Shown here piece after piece: positions 17,149-25,559 of a stretch of 38,886 nt of DNA. The notes under the pieces are model-generated. The model saw only the letters and a program-made list of their open reading frames with translations, was not told the DNA's origin and made no database searches. The DNA is from an uncultured Lachnospiraceae bacterium (GTDB lineage: Bacteria > Bacillota > Clostridia > Lachnospirales > Lachnospiraceae), in contig CACWQH010000026.1 in NCBI GenBank assembly GCA_902762955.1, forward strand, positions 1-38,886. Reading direction: 5' to 3'. Positions within the stretch are counted from its first letter, which is position 1; the number at the start of each line of letters is the position of its first letter. Position numbers and translations under genes: made by a program.

Positions 17149-18156
17149 ATGAAAGATATTAAACTAAGTGTTTTGATAACCACATATAATCTTGAAGAAT
17201 ATGTTGGAGAAACCTTGGACAGTGTGATGAATCAGGTGCTGGATTACAGGTTTGAGGTGCTTGTCGGAGATGATGGCTCTTCTGATAAAACGGCTGATAT
17301 CGTAAGGCACTGGATGGAAAAATATCCGGATATTATAAGCCTTTATGTAATGGATAGGGATAAGGATAAAAAATATAACAGGATTGAAAGGGCATCTAAA
17401 AATAGAATAAATCTTATCAATCATGCAAAGGGTGAATATCTCATTTTCCTTGACGGAGATGATTTCTATATAGATGACCAAAAACTCAATAAGCAGATAA
17501 AACTGCTCGACTCCGAGGAGTACAAGGACTGTGTAGCATGCGGACATAACGTATGGACTTATTATAGCGAAGACAAAAAGGAAAAGATAAATAAGAGAGA
17601 AGATAGGACTGTTATATCTGCTAAAGATTATTGGAAGTACGGAATGTATCTTCATAGCGACTCAATCATGTTTAGGAATATATATAAAGATGGATATAAT
17701 TATAGGGTTCCTGAAGCTTACTATGATGATAATTTGATTATGTTTGATCTTTTGTCTGAAGGGGATATTTTATATATTCCTGACACTATGGCATGCTACA
17801 GACAGGTTGAAAACTCTTCATGGAACAGCGTGGGTGATATAGAAAAAAGTATAATTAATTTAATTGATTTGGATATAGAACTTAAAATAAATAAAGACTT
17901 CAAAAAAGAAAGTATGTATCGACATCTGTACCCTGTATATTATATCCGGAGACATCCGGAGGAGGTAACGGATGAGGTTTATAATAAGTACGCATCGCAG
18001 ATTGAAAGAGACAGGCTTTCATGGACAAAACACTGGCTTAATTATAGAAAGCATAGTGCGTTAAAACGTTTCAGGATGTCTGCGTGGCTTATATTTATGT
18101 TGGTTAAATATGTATTTATCAAGATAGGAAGAGTTGTGCTGAAAAAGTATATATAG
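17149..18156 (+). CDS. GT2 glycosyltransferase
   Basis: A 335-residue GT-A family 2 enzyme with AAGGAG before the ATG. The opening strand (LSVLITTYNLEEYVGETLDS) and VGDDGSSDKTADI are standard, and EYLIFLDGDDFYIDD gives an intact DxD motif for metal and nucleotide binding. A C-terminal hydrophobic helix (LIFMLVKYVFIKIGRVV, residues ~310-330) suggests peripheral membrane attachment. It follows the flippase by 72 bp, in which part of the flippase 3' end is repeated. The sugar it transfers is unknown. Confidence 0.82.
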   Translation: MKDIKLSVLITTYNLEEYVGETLDSVMNQVLDYRFEVLVGDDGSSDKTADIVRHWMEKYPDIISLYVMDRDKDKKYNRIERASKNRINLINHAKGEYLIFLDGDDFYIDDQKLNKQIKLLDSEEYKDCVACGHNVWTYYSEDKKEKINKREDRTVISAKDYWKYGMYLHSDSIMFRNIYKDGYNYRVPEAYYDDNLIMFDLLSEGDILYIPDTMACYRQVENSSWNSVGDIEKSIINLIDLDIELKINKDFKKESMYRHLYPVYYIRRHPEEVTDEVYNKYASQIERDRLSWTKHWLNYRKHSALKRFRMSAWLIFMLVKYVFIKIGRVVLKKYI

Positions 18157-18157
18157 A

Positions 18158-18235
18158 GTGACGCGGATGTGCGCTTTTTGCAAAGAGAGTTTGGGTGTGA
18201 CGCGGATGTGCGCTTTTTGCAAAGAGAGTTTGGGT
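18158..18235 (+). repeat. Two exact tandem copies of a 39-bp unit
   Basis: The units 18158-18196 and 18197-18235 are identical. Each begins GTGACGCGGATG and ends AGAGTTTGGGT. The stretch starts two bases after the GT2 stop and lies upstream of the TagB/TagF-like gene. A more diverged partial copy seems to follow (TATGACAGACGGCG to about 18270). Confidence 0.85.
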
Positions 18236-18288
18236 ATGACAGACGGCGTGAGTCTTGTCACATATAGAGTTGGGATTTAGGAGGAATT

Positions 18289-19575
18289 ATGAAACTTTCA
18301 TCTTTGGTATATGGAATGAAATATAGGATAGGTAATATGGCTGCGGACAGAAAGCTTCCAAAGGCTCAAGTTAAGATCGAAAAAAGAAGACTTGAAAGAA
18401 AAAATGGCAAGAAGATAAATGTAATATTTGTATGCCACAGGCCTGCAATCTGGGGTGCGCTAAAATCGGTATGCGATGCTTGCATTGATGATAAGAGGTT
18501 TAATGTGGCTATAGTTGCCATACCAAATAAAAAGGAACTTCCAGGCAAGGGCTTTGCACATGAACAGTATGAGTGGGAAGGCGCCTATGAATTTTTTAAG
18601 GATTATAACTGTAAGGTTATAAAGGGTTATGATGAAGATAGTAAGAGATGGTTTGATTTAAGAAGACTTAAACCTGACTATGTTTTTTTTCAAACTCCTT
18701 ATGATATATGCAGACCGTTTGCATATCAGAGCAACAGGGTTGCGGCTTATGCAAAGCTATGCTATGTGCACTATGGCATGCCTTTTATGAATGGATATAT
18801 AGCCGAGGAATCATTTCCGGTTAGCTTTCTTAAAAATACATATTATCATTTTGCTGAGTTTGAGGAGATGCGCAAATTTTATGTAGAAAGAGTATCAGAC
18901 AACGCAGTTCATAAAAAGGAAAGAGTAATACTTACAGGCTATCCTAAACTTGATGAAGCAAAAGAATATGCGGGATGTGAAAGTGATAACTGGAAGAATA
19001 AGGGTGATGAAAGACGTTTCCGTATCATGTGGACACCTAGATGGAACACTGAAGAGGGTAATTGCACTTTCTTTACATTTAAAGATTTTATACCTGATTA
19101 TGTTGAAGCTGATGACAGGCTTGAACTTTTATACAGGCCACATCCACAGGCTGAACTGGAATTTTTGAGTCGTGGTATCATGACGAAGGAGGAGATAGAT
19201 TCCTATAGAAATCGTTTTGAAAACAGCAAAGCAATGTCCATAGATAAAAAGAAGGGCTACCTTGAGAGCTTCTACTCTTCGGACGTACTTATAACTGATG
19301 AATCCTCCATCATACCTGAATACTTCCTGACTGGAAAACCAATAATTTTTACATACAATGAAACTCATTTAAATGAATTCGCCAAGGAAATATCCAAGGG
19401 ATTTTATTGGGCACGCACCAAGGAGGAATTAAAGGGACATCTTGACAAGCTCATATCCGGAGAAGATGAACTTAAAGAAACCCGTGCCCGTCTTATCAAG
19501 GAACAATACTATATGCCGGAAAAAGGCTCCGGATGGGAAATCAAAGAAATTATAAAGAAGGATTTCTTAAAATAA
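18289..19575 (+). CDS. CDP-glycerol glycerophosphotransferase-like (TagB/TagF family) transferase
   Basis: A 428-residue cytosolic GT-B-like protein with AGGAGG-type RBS (TAGGAGGAATT) before the ATG. Family marks of the teichoic-acid polymerase superfamily are present in order: the N-terminal strand NVIFVCHRPAIWG, TPRWN (residues ~247-251), LYRPHPQ (~282-288) and VLITDESSIIPEYFLTGKP (~330-350). Known members transfer glycerol phosphate or ribitol phosphate from a CDP donor onto a lipid or glycan. Here it probably decorates the surface polysaccharide or forms a phosphodiester link. It is the last gene of the cluster; the CDP-glycerol synthase (TagD) is not in the window. Donor is inferred. Confidence 0.8.
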   Translation: MKLSSLVYGMKYRIGNMAADRKLPKAQVKIEKRRLERKNGKKINVIFVCHRPAIWGALKSVCDACIDDKRFNVAIVAIPNKKELPGKGFAHEQYEWEGAYEFFKDYNCKVIKGYDEDSKRWFDLRRLKPDYVFFQTPYDICRPFAYQSNRVAAYAKLCYVHYGMPFMNGYIAEESFPVSFLKNTYYHFAEFEEMRKFYVERVSDNAVHKKERVILTGYPKLDEAKEYAGCESDNWKNKGDERRFRIMWTPRWNTEEGNCTFFTFKDFIPDYVEADDRLELLYRPHPQAELEFLSRGIMTKEEIDSYRNRFENSKAMSIDKKKGYLESFYSSDVLITDESSIIPEYFLTGKPIIFTYNETHLNEFAKEISKGFYWARTKEELKGHLDKLISGEDELKETRARLIKEQYYMPEKGSGWEIKEIIKKDFLK

Positions 19576-19603
19576 TAGAAGCTCACTATATGATAAAAAA
19601 GTG

Positions 19604-19632
19604 TTGACAAAATAATGTTATAGTTATACAAT
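19604..19632 (+). promoter_or_regulatory. Strong orphan promoter upstream of hicAB
   Basis: TTGACA (19604-19609), a 17-bp spacer and TACAAT (19627-19632). The nearest downstream gene starts 186 bp away and has its own, even better promoter, so this site would give a long untranslated leader or a small RNA. No clear terminator is seen between the two promoters. Confidence 0.5.
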
Positions 19633-19750
19633 ACGACTAATCGAAAAAATTCGTAAAGAACCCCGAAATAACAATATAAATATTAGAAGTGTTTTGGGAC
19701 AAAAATATATATTTATAATACGAATTATAGAATAAATTCAGAAAGTAGAC

Positions 19751-19779
19751 TTGACAAAAATTTTCAATTATTATATAAT
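19751..19779 (+). promoter_or_regulatory. Consensus promoter of hicAB
   Basis: An exact TTGACA (19751-19756), a 17-bp spacer and an exact TATAAT (19774-19779), 39 bp before the hicA start. A palindrome begins on the last base of the -10 box. Confidence 0.8.
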
Positions 19780-19799
19780 GCAACTAAATATTAGTTGCA
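19779..19799 (+). promoter_or_regulatory. Probable HicB operator
   Basis: A perfect 9-bp inverted repeat, TGCAACTAA and TTAGTTGCA, separated by ATA. It covers the transcription start region, where binding of the RHH-type HicB antitoxin would block the promoter. Autoregulation by HicB is known for this family; the operator call is inferred from position and symmetry. Confidence 0.65.
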
Positions 19800-19817
19800 A
19801 GTTAGGGGGCTTGCAAA

Positions 19818-20075
19818 ATGAGTAGATTAGAAAAACATCTTAAACGAATTATTTCAATACCAAAGGATTATACATATTCTGAAGCTAAAACTTTACTATC
19901 TGAACTTGGCTTTAAGGAATTTAATAAGGGAAAATCGTCCGGTTCAAGAGTTAAATTTTGCAGAAAAGATGATATGAAGGTTATTTTATTACATAAACCA
20001 CATCCCGGGGATAATATGAAGGTAGGAGCTGTTAAAACGTTGTTGAAGTTTTTGAAAGAGATAGGAGAGATATAA
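19818..20075 (+). CDS. hicA: HicA toxin (mRNA interferase)
   Basis: An 85-residue protein with the dsRBD-like HicA fold. TYSEAKTLLSELGF is the first helix and loop, followed by GKSSGSRVKF and the catalytic-histidine strand VILLHKPHPGDNMKVG (His59, with His62 nearby). The length is typical. HicA toxins cleave mRNA in a translation-independent way. Its stop overlaps the hicB start by one base, in the usual toxin-first order, which supports a functional pair. The segment sits between the end of the polysaccharide cluster and a long inverted-repeat element. Confidence 0.85.
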   Translation: MSRLEKHLKRIISIPKDYTYSEAKTLLSELGFKEFNKGKSSGSRVKFCRKDDMKVILLHKPHPGDNMKVGAVKTLLKFLKEIGEI

Positions 20076-20485
20076 TGGATAATAGTATTTTGGAATATAA
20101 GGGTTATCATACAAGGGTTATATTTGATTCTGACGATTTTGTCTTGAGAGGTAAAATAGAAGGCATAACAGATTTGGTAGATTTTGAATGCAGCAGTATT
20201 GATGATGTTGAAAAAGAATTTCATGCTGCAGTAGATGAATATCTTGATTTTTGTAATAAAGTCGGAAAGAAACCGGAAAGAGAATATAAGGGAACATTTA
20301 ATGTTAGAATTAGTCCTGAACTGCATAAAAAACTGGCATTGGCTGCATATAAAAATGGAGATACTTTGAATGCAGCTGTCGAAAAGGCAGTAAAAGAATA
20401 TGTTTTGAAAGAAGACAAAGAAAAAACTGATACCATGAAAGATGATTTTGATTCAAAAAAGAATCTTTTAGGTGCTGTAGTGTGA
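20075..20485 (+). CDS. hicB: HicB antitoxin with C-terminal DNA-binding RHH domain
   Basis: A 136-residue antitoxin. The N-terminal half (YKGYHTRVIFDSDDFVLRG, then IDDVEKEFHAAVDEYLDFC) is the partly degraded RNase H-like HicB fold that blocks HicA. The C-terminal part, FNVRISPELHKKLALAAYK with NGDTLNAAVEKAVKEYV, is a ribbon-helix-helix DNA-binding domain that would bind the palindrome in the promoter. A Lys/Asp-rich tail follows. It is one base overlapped with hicA. It is immediately followed by a 229-bp inverted-repeat element. Confidence 0.87.
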   Translation: MDNSILEYKGYHTRVIFDSDDFVLRGKIEGITDLVDFECSSIDDVEKEFHAAVDEYLDFCNKVGKKPEREYKGTFNVRISPELHKKLALAAYKNGDTLNAAVEKAVKEYVLKEDKEKTDTMKDDFDSKKNLLGAVV

Positions 20486-20512
20486 AAGATAGTAAAGTAT
20501 AAAGTATTTTAT

Positions 20513-20741
20513 GGGATAGGCAACATATTACACTGAATAAGAGCCTCCTTGTTAGCATTTAGTCCAATTTGCGTTAAATCAAAAGTGAAAATTCGCATAT
20601 AGGTGCGTAAAAAATCGAACTGTTTGAGCGTTAGCGAGTTTTCGATTTTTAGCACCTATAAAGAATTGAACGCTTTGATTTAGCAAATTGATGACTAGCT
20701 AACAAGGAGGCTCTTATTCAGTGTAATATGTTGCCTATCCC
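20513..20741. repeat. 229-bp inverted-repeat element (copy 1 of a dispersed family)
   Basis: The outer arms, 20513-20556 and 20698-20741, are perfect reverse complements over 44 bp. The inner ~140 bp is also self-complementary but imperfect and carries GAGCGTTAGCGAG at its apex (20627-20637 is AGCGTTAGCGA). The inner part (about 20551-20700) is clearly related, in inverse orientation, to 35816-35965. It lies between the convergent hicB and PLP-enzyme genes and may work as a two-way terminator, although it has no classic T run. Confidence 0.85.
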
Positions 20742-20751
20742 TATTACAAAT

Positions 20752-21804
20752 TTATAAAAGCTCAAGTATTGTATTTACCAGCAGATCGTTTTGCTTAGGC
20801 TTCATAAAACAAAAGCGTATGTATTTGTTGTCAAGCCCGTGGAAGTTGGAGCAATTACGGATGATGATTCCTTTGGTGCGGCAGTGCTCTTCGATAGCTT
20901 GTGCAGAAAGGTCATCCTTTAAAATCTTAACGAGCATAAAATTGGCATAAGGCTTGAAAAGCTTTACGTTTTTGTTCGTATTCATAGCAGAGAATATAAG
21001 GTTTCTCTCGGTATGAATCTGTGAACGTGATTCTTCGATATATTTTTTATCCTTAAACATAGCTGTGCAGGCTGCGGCGGTAAGAGTCGAAATCTTGTTA
21101 GGGGCAACCGTTATCGATATCATCTCCAGATGTGATGGATTGCTTATAATTGAGTACGAGAGTCTTAGTCCCGGTACTGCAAAGAATTTGGAAACACTTC
21201 TTAATACAGCTATATTGTCAAATTCCTTTACAAGAGGAGTGCTTGTAAGCTTTTCGTAATCCTCTGTAAATTCGATATACATTTCATCTATGATAAGGAA
21301 TATTTCAAGCTCCTTACATACCTCGGCGATAAGCTCCATATCCGCTCTGCTTATAATCTGTGAAGTAGGGTTGTTAGGATTGCCGAGTATTATCATATCA
21401 TATGATGAGTCAAGTCCTGATATGAAATCTTTGATATCAGGTACATAGTTTTTTTCTTCATCAAGCTCATAATATGAAACCTCGCATCCGTATATGGATA
21501 GTACTCTTTCATATTCTGTAGCGGTAGGTGAAAGTATCAGTGCTTTTTGAGGTATGATTAGTGAGCAGTAAAGTCTTAGCATATCTGAAAGTCCATTGCC
21601 GAGAACTATATTTTCTTCTTCTGCTCCGGAGTAAAGAGATATGGACTTTTTTAAATCTCCATAGTACTCTGACGGATACCTTATTATACTGTCTAAATTT
21701 TCACTAAGAGCTTTTTTTACTGATTCAGGAACACCCATAGGATTTAGATTTGAATTGTATAAAACAGTATCCAATTGCTCGATTCTTAAAGGCGCTTTTG
21801 CCAT
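20752..21804 (-). CDS. Fold-type I PLP aminotransferase (histidinol-phosphate / threonine-phosphate decarboxylase-like)
   Basis: A 350-residue class I/II PLP enzyme. Family marks: the N-terminal NLNPMGVPESVKKAL and RYPSEYYGDLKK, GNGLSDMLRLYC, LGNPNNPTSQ and the Schiff-base lysine in SVSKFFAVPGLRLSY. RFCFMK near the end fits the substrate-carboxylate/phosphate arginine region. The overall style is that of HisC and CobD, but neither histidine nor cobamide genes are nearby, so the substrate is open. GGAGGG is eight bases before the ATG. The gene is divergent from the DUF5717-like gene, and a minus-strand extended -10 promoter lies at 21888-21916. Confidence 0.8.
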   Translation of the reverse strand: MAKAPLRIEQLDTVLYNSNLNPMGVPESVKKALSENLDSIIRYPSEYYGDLKKSISLYSGAEEENIVLGNGLSDMLRLYCSLIIPQKALILSPTATEYERVLSIYGCEVSYYELDEEKNYVPDIKDFISGLDSSYDMIILGNPNNPTSQIISRADMELIAEVCKELEIFLIIDEMYIEFTEDYEKLTSTPLVKEFDNIAVLRSVSKFFAVPGLRLSYSIISNPSHLEMISITVAPNKISTLTAAACTAMFKDKKYIEESRSQIHTERNLIFSAMNTNKNVKLFKPYANFMLVKILKDDLSAQAIEEHCRTKGIIIRNCSNFHGLDNKYIRFCFMKPKQNDLLVNTILELL

Positions 21805-21840
21805 ATGTGAACCCTCCCGACTTATAAATTATATTTTTAT

Positions 21841-21869
21841 TTGTATTCATTTCATTTTTTTGTTATAAT
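21841..21869 (+). promoter_or_regulatory. Predicted promoter 1 of the DUF5717 operon
   Basis: TTGTAT (21841-21846), a 17-bp spacer and TATAAT (21864-21869) with an extended TGT before the -10. A second extended -10 (TGCTATAAT, 21920-21928, weak -35 TTTAGT at 21900-21905) lies closer to the gene. The start at 21979 would have a leader of about 45 to 100 bases. Confidence 0.5.
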
Positions 21870-21876
21870 GTACTTT

Positions 21877-21897
21877 GTGGTATTAGCATTATACCAC
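21877..21897. promoter_or_regulatory. Inverted repeat GTGGTAT-N7-ATACCAC between the divergent genes
   Basis: A perfect 7-bp inverted repeat just after the first plus-strand promoter. The same bases contain a minus-strand extended -10 (TGGTATAAT; TATAAT at 21893-21888), with a -35 TTGCCT at 21916-21911 and a 17-bp spacer, suited to the PLP-enzyme gene. A regulator bound here could affect both directions. Confidence 0.45.
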
Positions 21898-21978
21898 AAT
21901 TTAGTATGCTAGGCAATTGTGCTATAATCATTTGACTGGCATATTTGACAGAAAAAATTATTGTGGTTGGAGAAACAA

Positions 21979-24900
21979 ATGAAAGCTGTTGTAGAGCATT
22001 ACGCAAAGGGAGAATTTCAGATTGACAGACCGATTATTGAAATCTCCGAAGAGCAATTAAAACTTAATATAGAATCCGGAACCGTATATGAGGGTTCTTT
22101 TAATGTTAAAAGTACAAATGATCATATAATCAAGGCTATGGTTTATGACAGCCGTTATACCTTGAGGTTTGATAACCATACATTTATCAGCAGAAGCTTT
22201 GATGTAACATACTCCTTTGATGCTACCTGTCTTGAAGCCGGCAAAAGCTATAAGGGACATATAAGCATTATCTCTGATGGTGGAGAGTTTAAGATTCCGT
22301 ATGACATCGAGGTTGTTACTCCGTATGTAAAGTATGGCGATGAAAAGATTGATGATTTGTTTAAGTTCGCGAGTCTTGCAGAGAGCAACTGGAGCGAGGC
22401 TGCAAAGATATTTGTAAGGGATGATTTTAAGAGAACCTTTATAAATAAGGAACCTATTGTTAAAAATATTTACGGTAGTCTTATGGCCAGCCTTTCTGTC
22501 AATCAGGCGCTGGAGGAGTTCCTTGTTTATGTACACAAAAAGCGTGCACTTACACTTTCTGTTTCAAAGGCTAAGATAAATGTTGAGATGCCGACGGAGC
22601 TTTCGCGTATCTCGATTAACATCAGCAAGAATACCTGGGGATTTACAAACTCCACCGTTCGTTCGCTGGATGATTTTTTGGTGCCTGCTAAGAAGAATAT
22701 TACAAGCAATGATTTCTATGGTAATTTATTTGCCTTAGATGTACTTATATCTCCGGAAAATGTTCCGGAAGGTGTTACCTCAGGTAAGATTGTTATAGAA
22801 AATATTTATCAAAAGATTGAGGTCGTTATAAATCTTATCAAGCCTCAGTCCAAAAATATTGTATCGCCGAGAACCGGCAATAAAAACCATATGGTCAATA
22901 ACAATAAGGTAAGACTTGTTAAGACTTATCTCAATTATCGTATGGACAGGCTTTCCTTAAAGGACTATGTTTCCAATACTTTGTTTGCATTTGAAAACCT
23001 TGCAAGATATGTGCCTGAGGAGGATATGTACAGACTCGGTATCATGCATATGAATATCATGCAGGATGAGCTTACCAAGGTTGAGCAGGAGTTCCTTCGT
23101 ATCGAGGCGGACGTGGACAACACGCTTATGAACAATATGCAAAGATGCTACTATGAGTATCTTAAGGCGCTTGTTTTAAAGGATGAGGAAACCATCAATC
23201 ATGCGAGAAATACCATAAGAAGAAATTTCAGAACCGAAAAGGATAAGATGTTTTATTTCTGGCTTTTGCTTTTTATGGATGATACATATACAGAGGATCA
23301 GGGCTCCCTTTACAAGGAGATTATAAACCTTTATGAGGAAGGCTATAACAGTCCGATTATGTACCTTGAGCTCTGTGAGATATTTAACAATAATCCGCTT
23401 TTGTTTAAACGCATTACACCTCTTGAGACTACAACCATCAGATGGGGCCTTAGACATAAGTTTATCTCGGATGAGGTTATAGACGAGTTTATCCGTCTTG
23501 CCGGTACATTTAAAGAGTTTAATACCAAGATATTTAATATCATGGAAGCTATATATGAAAAGACCAAGAGTGAAGAGGTCTTAAAGAGCATATGTGCCAT
23601 GCTTATAGGTGCGGGCAAGCTCGATCATAAGTATCATAAGTATTACAGGGATGCGGTTGAGAAGAATCTTAAATTTATCGGTCTCAATGAGTGCTTTGTC
23701 AAGAGTATGAACTTCTCAAGATATGACCTTATACCTACTTCTGTACTTATGTATCTTAATTACAAGAACACTCTTAATGAGAGTGAGCTTGCATACCTTT
23801 ATGCCAACGTTATCTACAACAAGGCACAGCATATGAAGGTTTACCATGAGTATTGTACCACCATGGAAGATTTCATGGAAAATATGATTATCAAGGGCAG
23901 GGTTAGTGATGACCTTACAGTCCTTTATGACGAATTTTTGGAGCCTGAGAGTGTAAGCCCTCTCTATGCGGGAAAGCTTATCAATATCATTTTCAGACGT
24001 AAACTTGTCTGCTATAACAAGGGAATAAGAGCGGTTATCGTTACTCATCAGGAGATAGAAGAGGTTCAGCGTGTACCTATCGTAAATGGTGAGGCTTATG
24101 TTGAAATTCTTTCCAATACCGCGTCCATCGTATTTGAGGATGGAGAAGGAAATGTGTATGCCGGTTCTATCCCTTACAGGCTGGAAAAGATTGTGGATGA
24201 GAAGGCTTACATGCCTATCTGCCACGAGTACAGTCCGAGAGATTACAGAGTGCTTCTTGATAATTATCAGTCGCTTGGTGACTTTACTTATAAGAGGGCA
24301 ATAGAGGTAAATGCTGCAAGAGATATAATCAACTGTGATCAGATTTCTTATGATTACAAGCAGCAGGCACTTTTAAATATTATTGAATACTATCATGAAA
24401 ATCTGGATGCAGAGGTACTTAAGAAGTATCTTGAAAAGCTGGATATCGAGTATTTGAATCATTCAAATGCAAGAAGTATCATCATGTACATGATTGATAT
24501 GAATATGTTTGACAAGGCTTTCCAGGCAGTTAAGCTCTACGGCTTTGATGAGATTGCATCTGATGAGTTATACAGACTTGCTGATTACGGTGTAGAGGAT
24601 TCAAACGGATTCTTAAATGAAGACCTTATGTCTATATGTATTCAGCTTTACAAGACAGGTAAGGTCAACAGCAGGATTCTTGTGTATATTATGAACAATT
24701 TCAAGGGTGACCTTGAAGAGCTTGCGACACTCTTTAAGATGGCAAGAGATAAGGTAAGGGATGTATCCTTGCTGGTTGAAAATACTCTTGCACAGATGAT
24801 GTTTGCCAATGGAAATGTAGAAAATATCTACGATATATTTACCGCTTACTACGGTGGAAGAAGCAGAGGACTTGTAGTTAAGGCATTCCTCAGATATACT

Positions 24901-25548
24901 GCACAGAATTATCTTATTAAGGATGCACAGGTTCCGGGCAACATATTTGACTGCCTCTATATAGAGATTTTAAAGGGTAATATAGATGATGAGATTTCCA
25001 AGATGGCGCTTATAGCACACCTTAGCAAGCTTGATAAGTTTACAATCGAGCAGCGTGAATGGATAAGTGATACAGTCGGTAAGTTCATGGATGGAGGTAA
25101 GATACTTCCGTTCTACAAGAGCTTCAGAAGCTTTATCAAGCTTCCGCAGGATGTATTTCTTAAAACCTATCTTATATACAAGTCAGACGTGGGTAAGCAG
25201 ATCGAGGTTAAATATGCCTTTGATACCGGTACCAGACAGTCCTTAAGCTTCAAGACAGAGAGACTCGATGAAATGATTCCGGGTATGTATGTCAAGGAAT
25301 TTGTTGTATTCCACGGTGAAAGACTGGTTTATAAGATTGATGAGGATAAAGATAACAAGGCATATGTGGTCGAAAGTGAAACCTTAAAGACCAAGTCCTT
25401 TAACCGTAAGGACAGAAGCCGATTTGAGATTATCAACAGCATGCTGGTTAATCAGGAAATGCGTGAGGATAATGAGCTTCTTGAAACCCTGGATGTATAC
25501 TTTAACACAGTTCATCTGTATGAGGAGAATTTAAATATTATATACTAA
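21979..25548 (+). CDS. DUF5717-like giant protein (1189 residues)
   Basis: A large soluble protein with no signal peptide or clear membrane helix, resembling (from memory) the Lachnospiraceae DUF5717 family. The ATG at 21979 follows GGAG by six bases; an upstream TTG is less likely. Residues ~10-115 look like an Ig-like beta sandwich (PIIEISEEQLKLNIESGTVY through GGEFKIPYDIEV), and a second similar beta domain ends near residue 290. Residues ~330-680 and ~780-1090 are long helical-repeat stretches of TPR/alpha-solenoid type; between them is a short beta-rich part (residues ~670-740). The C-terminus is again beta-rich (LVYKIDEDKDNKAYV). It looks like a scaffold that binds proteins. It leads a four-gene run with an Hsp70-fold protein, a TPR-like protein and a membrane coiled coil. 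Function unknown. Confidence 0.75.
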   Translation: MKAVVEHYAKGEFQIDRPIIEISEEQLKLNIESGTVYEGSFNVKSTNDHIIKAMVYDSRYTLRFDNHTFISRSFDVTYSFDATCLEAGKSYKGHISIISDGGEFKIPYDIEVVTPYVKYGDEKIDDLFKFASLAESNWSEAAKIFVRDDFKRTFINKEPIVKNIYGSLMASLSVNQALEEFLVYVHKKRALTLSVSKAKINVEMPTELSRISINISKNTWGFTNSTVRSLDDFLVPAKKNITSNDFYGNLFALDVLISPENVPEGVTSGKIVIENIYQKIEVVINLIKPQSKNIVSPRTGNKNHMVNNNKVRLVKTYLNYRMDRLSLKDYVSNTLFAFENLARYVPEEDMYRLGIMHMNIMQDELTKVEQEFLRIEADVDNTLMNNMQRCYYEYLKALVLKDEETINHARNTIRRNFRTEKDKMFYFWLLLFMDDTYTEDQGSLYKEIINLYEEGYNSPIMYLELCEIFNNNPLLFKRITPLETTTIRWGLRHKFISDEVIDEFIRLAGTFKEFNTKIFNIMEAIYEKTKSEEVLKSICAMLIGAGKLDHKYHKYYRDAVEKNLKFIGLNECFVKSMNFSRYDLIPTSVLMYLNYKNTLNESELAYLYANVIYNKAQHMKVYHEYCTTMEDFMENMIIKGRVSDDLTVLYDEFLEPESVSPLYAGKLINIIFRRKLVCYNKGIRAVIVTHQEIEEVQRVPIVNGEAYVEILSNTASIVFEDGEGNVYAGSIPYRLEKIVDEKAYMPICHEYSPRDYRVLLDNYQSLGDFTYKRAIEVNAARDIINCDQISYDYKQQALLNIIEYYHENLDAEVLKKYLEKLDIEYLNHSNARSIIMYMIDMNMFDKAFQAVKLYGFDEIASDELYRLADYGVEDSNGFLNEDLMSICIQLYKTGKVNSRILVYIMNNFKGDLEELATLFKMARDKVRDVSLLVENTLAQMMFANGNVENIYDIFTAYYGGRSRGLVVKAFLRYTAQNYLIKDAQVPGNIFDCLYIEILKGNIDDEISKMALIAHLSKLDKFTIEQREWISDTVGKFMDGGKILPFYKSFRSFIKLPQDVFLKTYLIYKSDVGKQIEVKYAFDTGTRQSLSFKTERLDEMIPGMYVKEFVVFHGERLVYKIDEDKDNKAYVVESETLKTKSFNRKDRSRFEIINSMLVNQEMREDNELLETLDVYFNTVHLYEENLNIIY

Positions 25549-25559
25549 GGAGGCTTTTC

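Noticed and set aside
18158-18235. Tandem 39-bp units considered as a CRISPR array
   Set aside because: The copies abut each other with no spacers, and no cas gene is near.
20513-20741. Long hairpin considered as a retron msr-msd RNA
   Set aside because: No reverse transcriptase gene is present nearby, and the same core recurs at another locus also without one.
20513-20741. Hairpin element considered as an insertion-sequence remnant
   Set aside because: It has no transposase coding remnant, and the ends of the two copies in the window differ. A non-autonomous element cannot be fully excluded.
23716-24225. Long antisense ORF (169 codons) inside the DUF5717-like gene
   Set aside because: Shadow of codon bias in a long real gene; no ribosome binding site and no recognisable domain.
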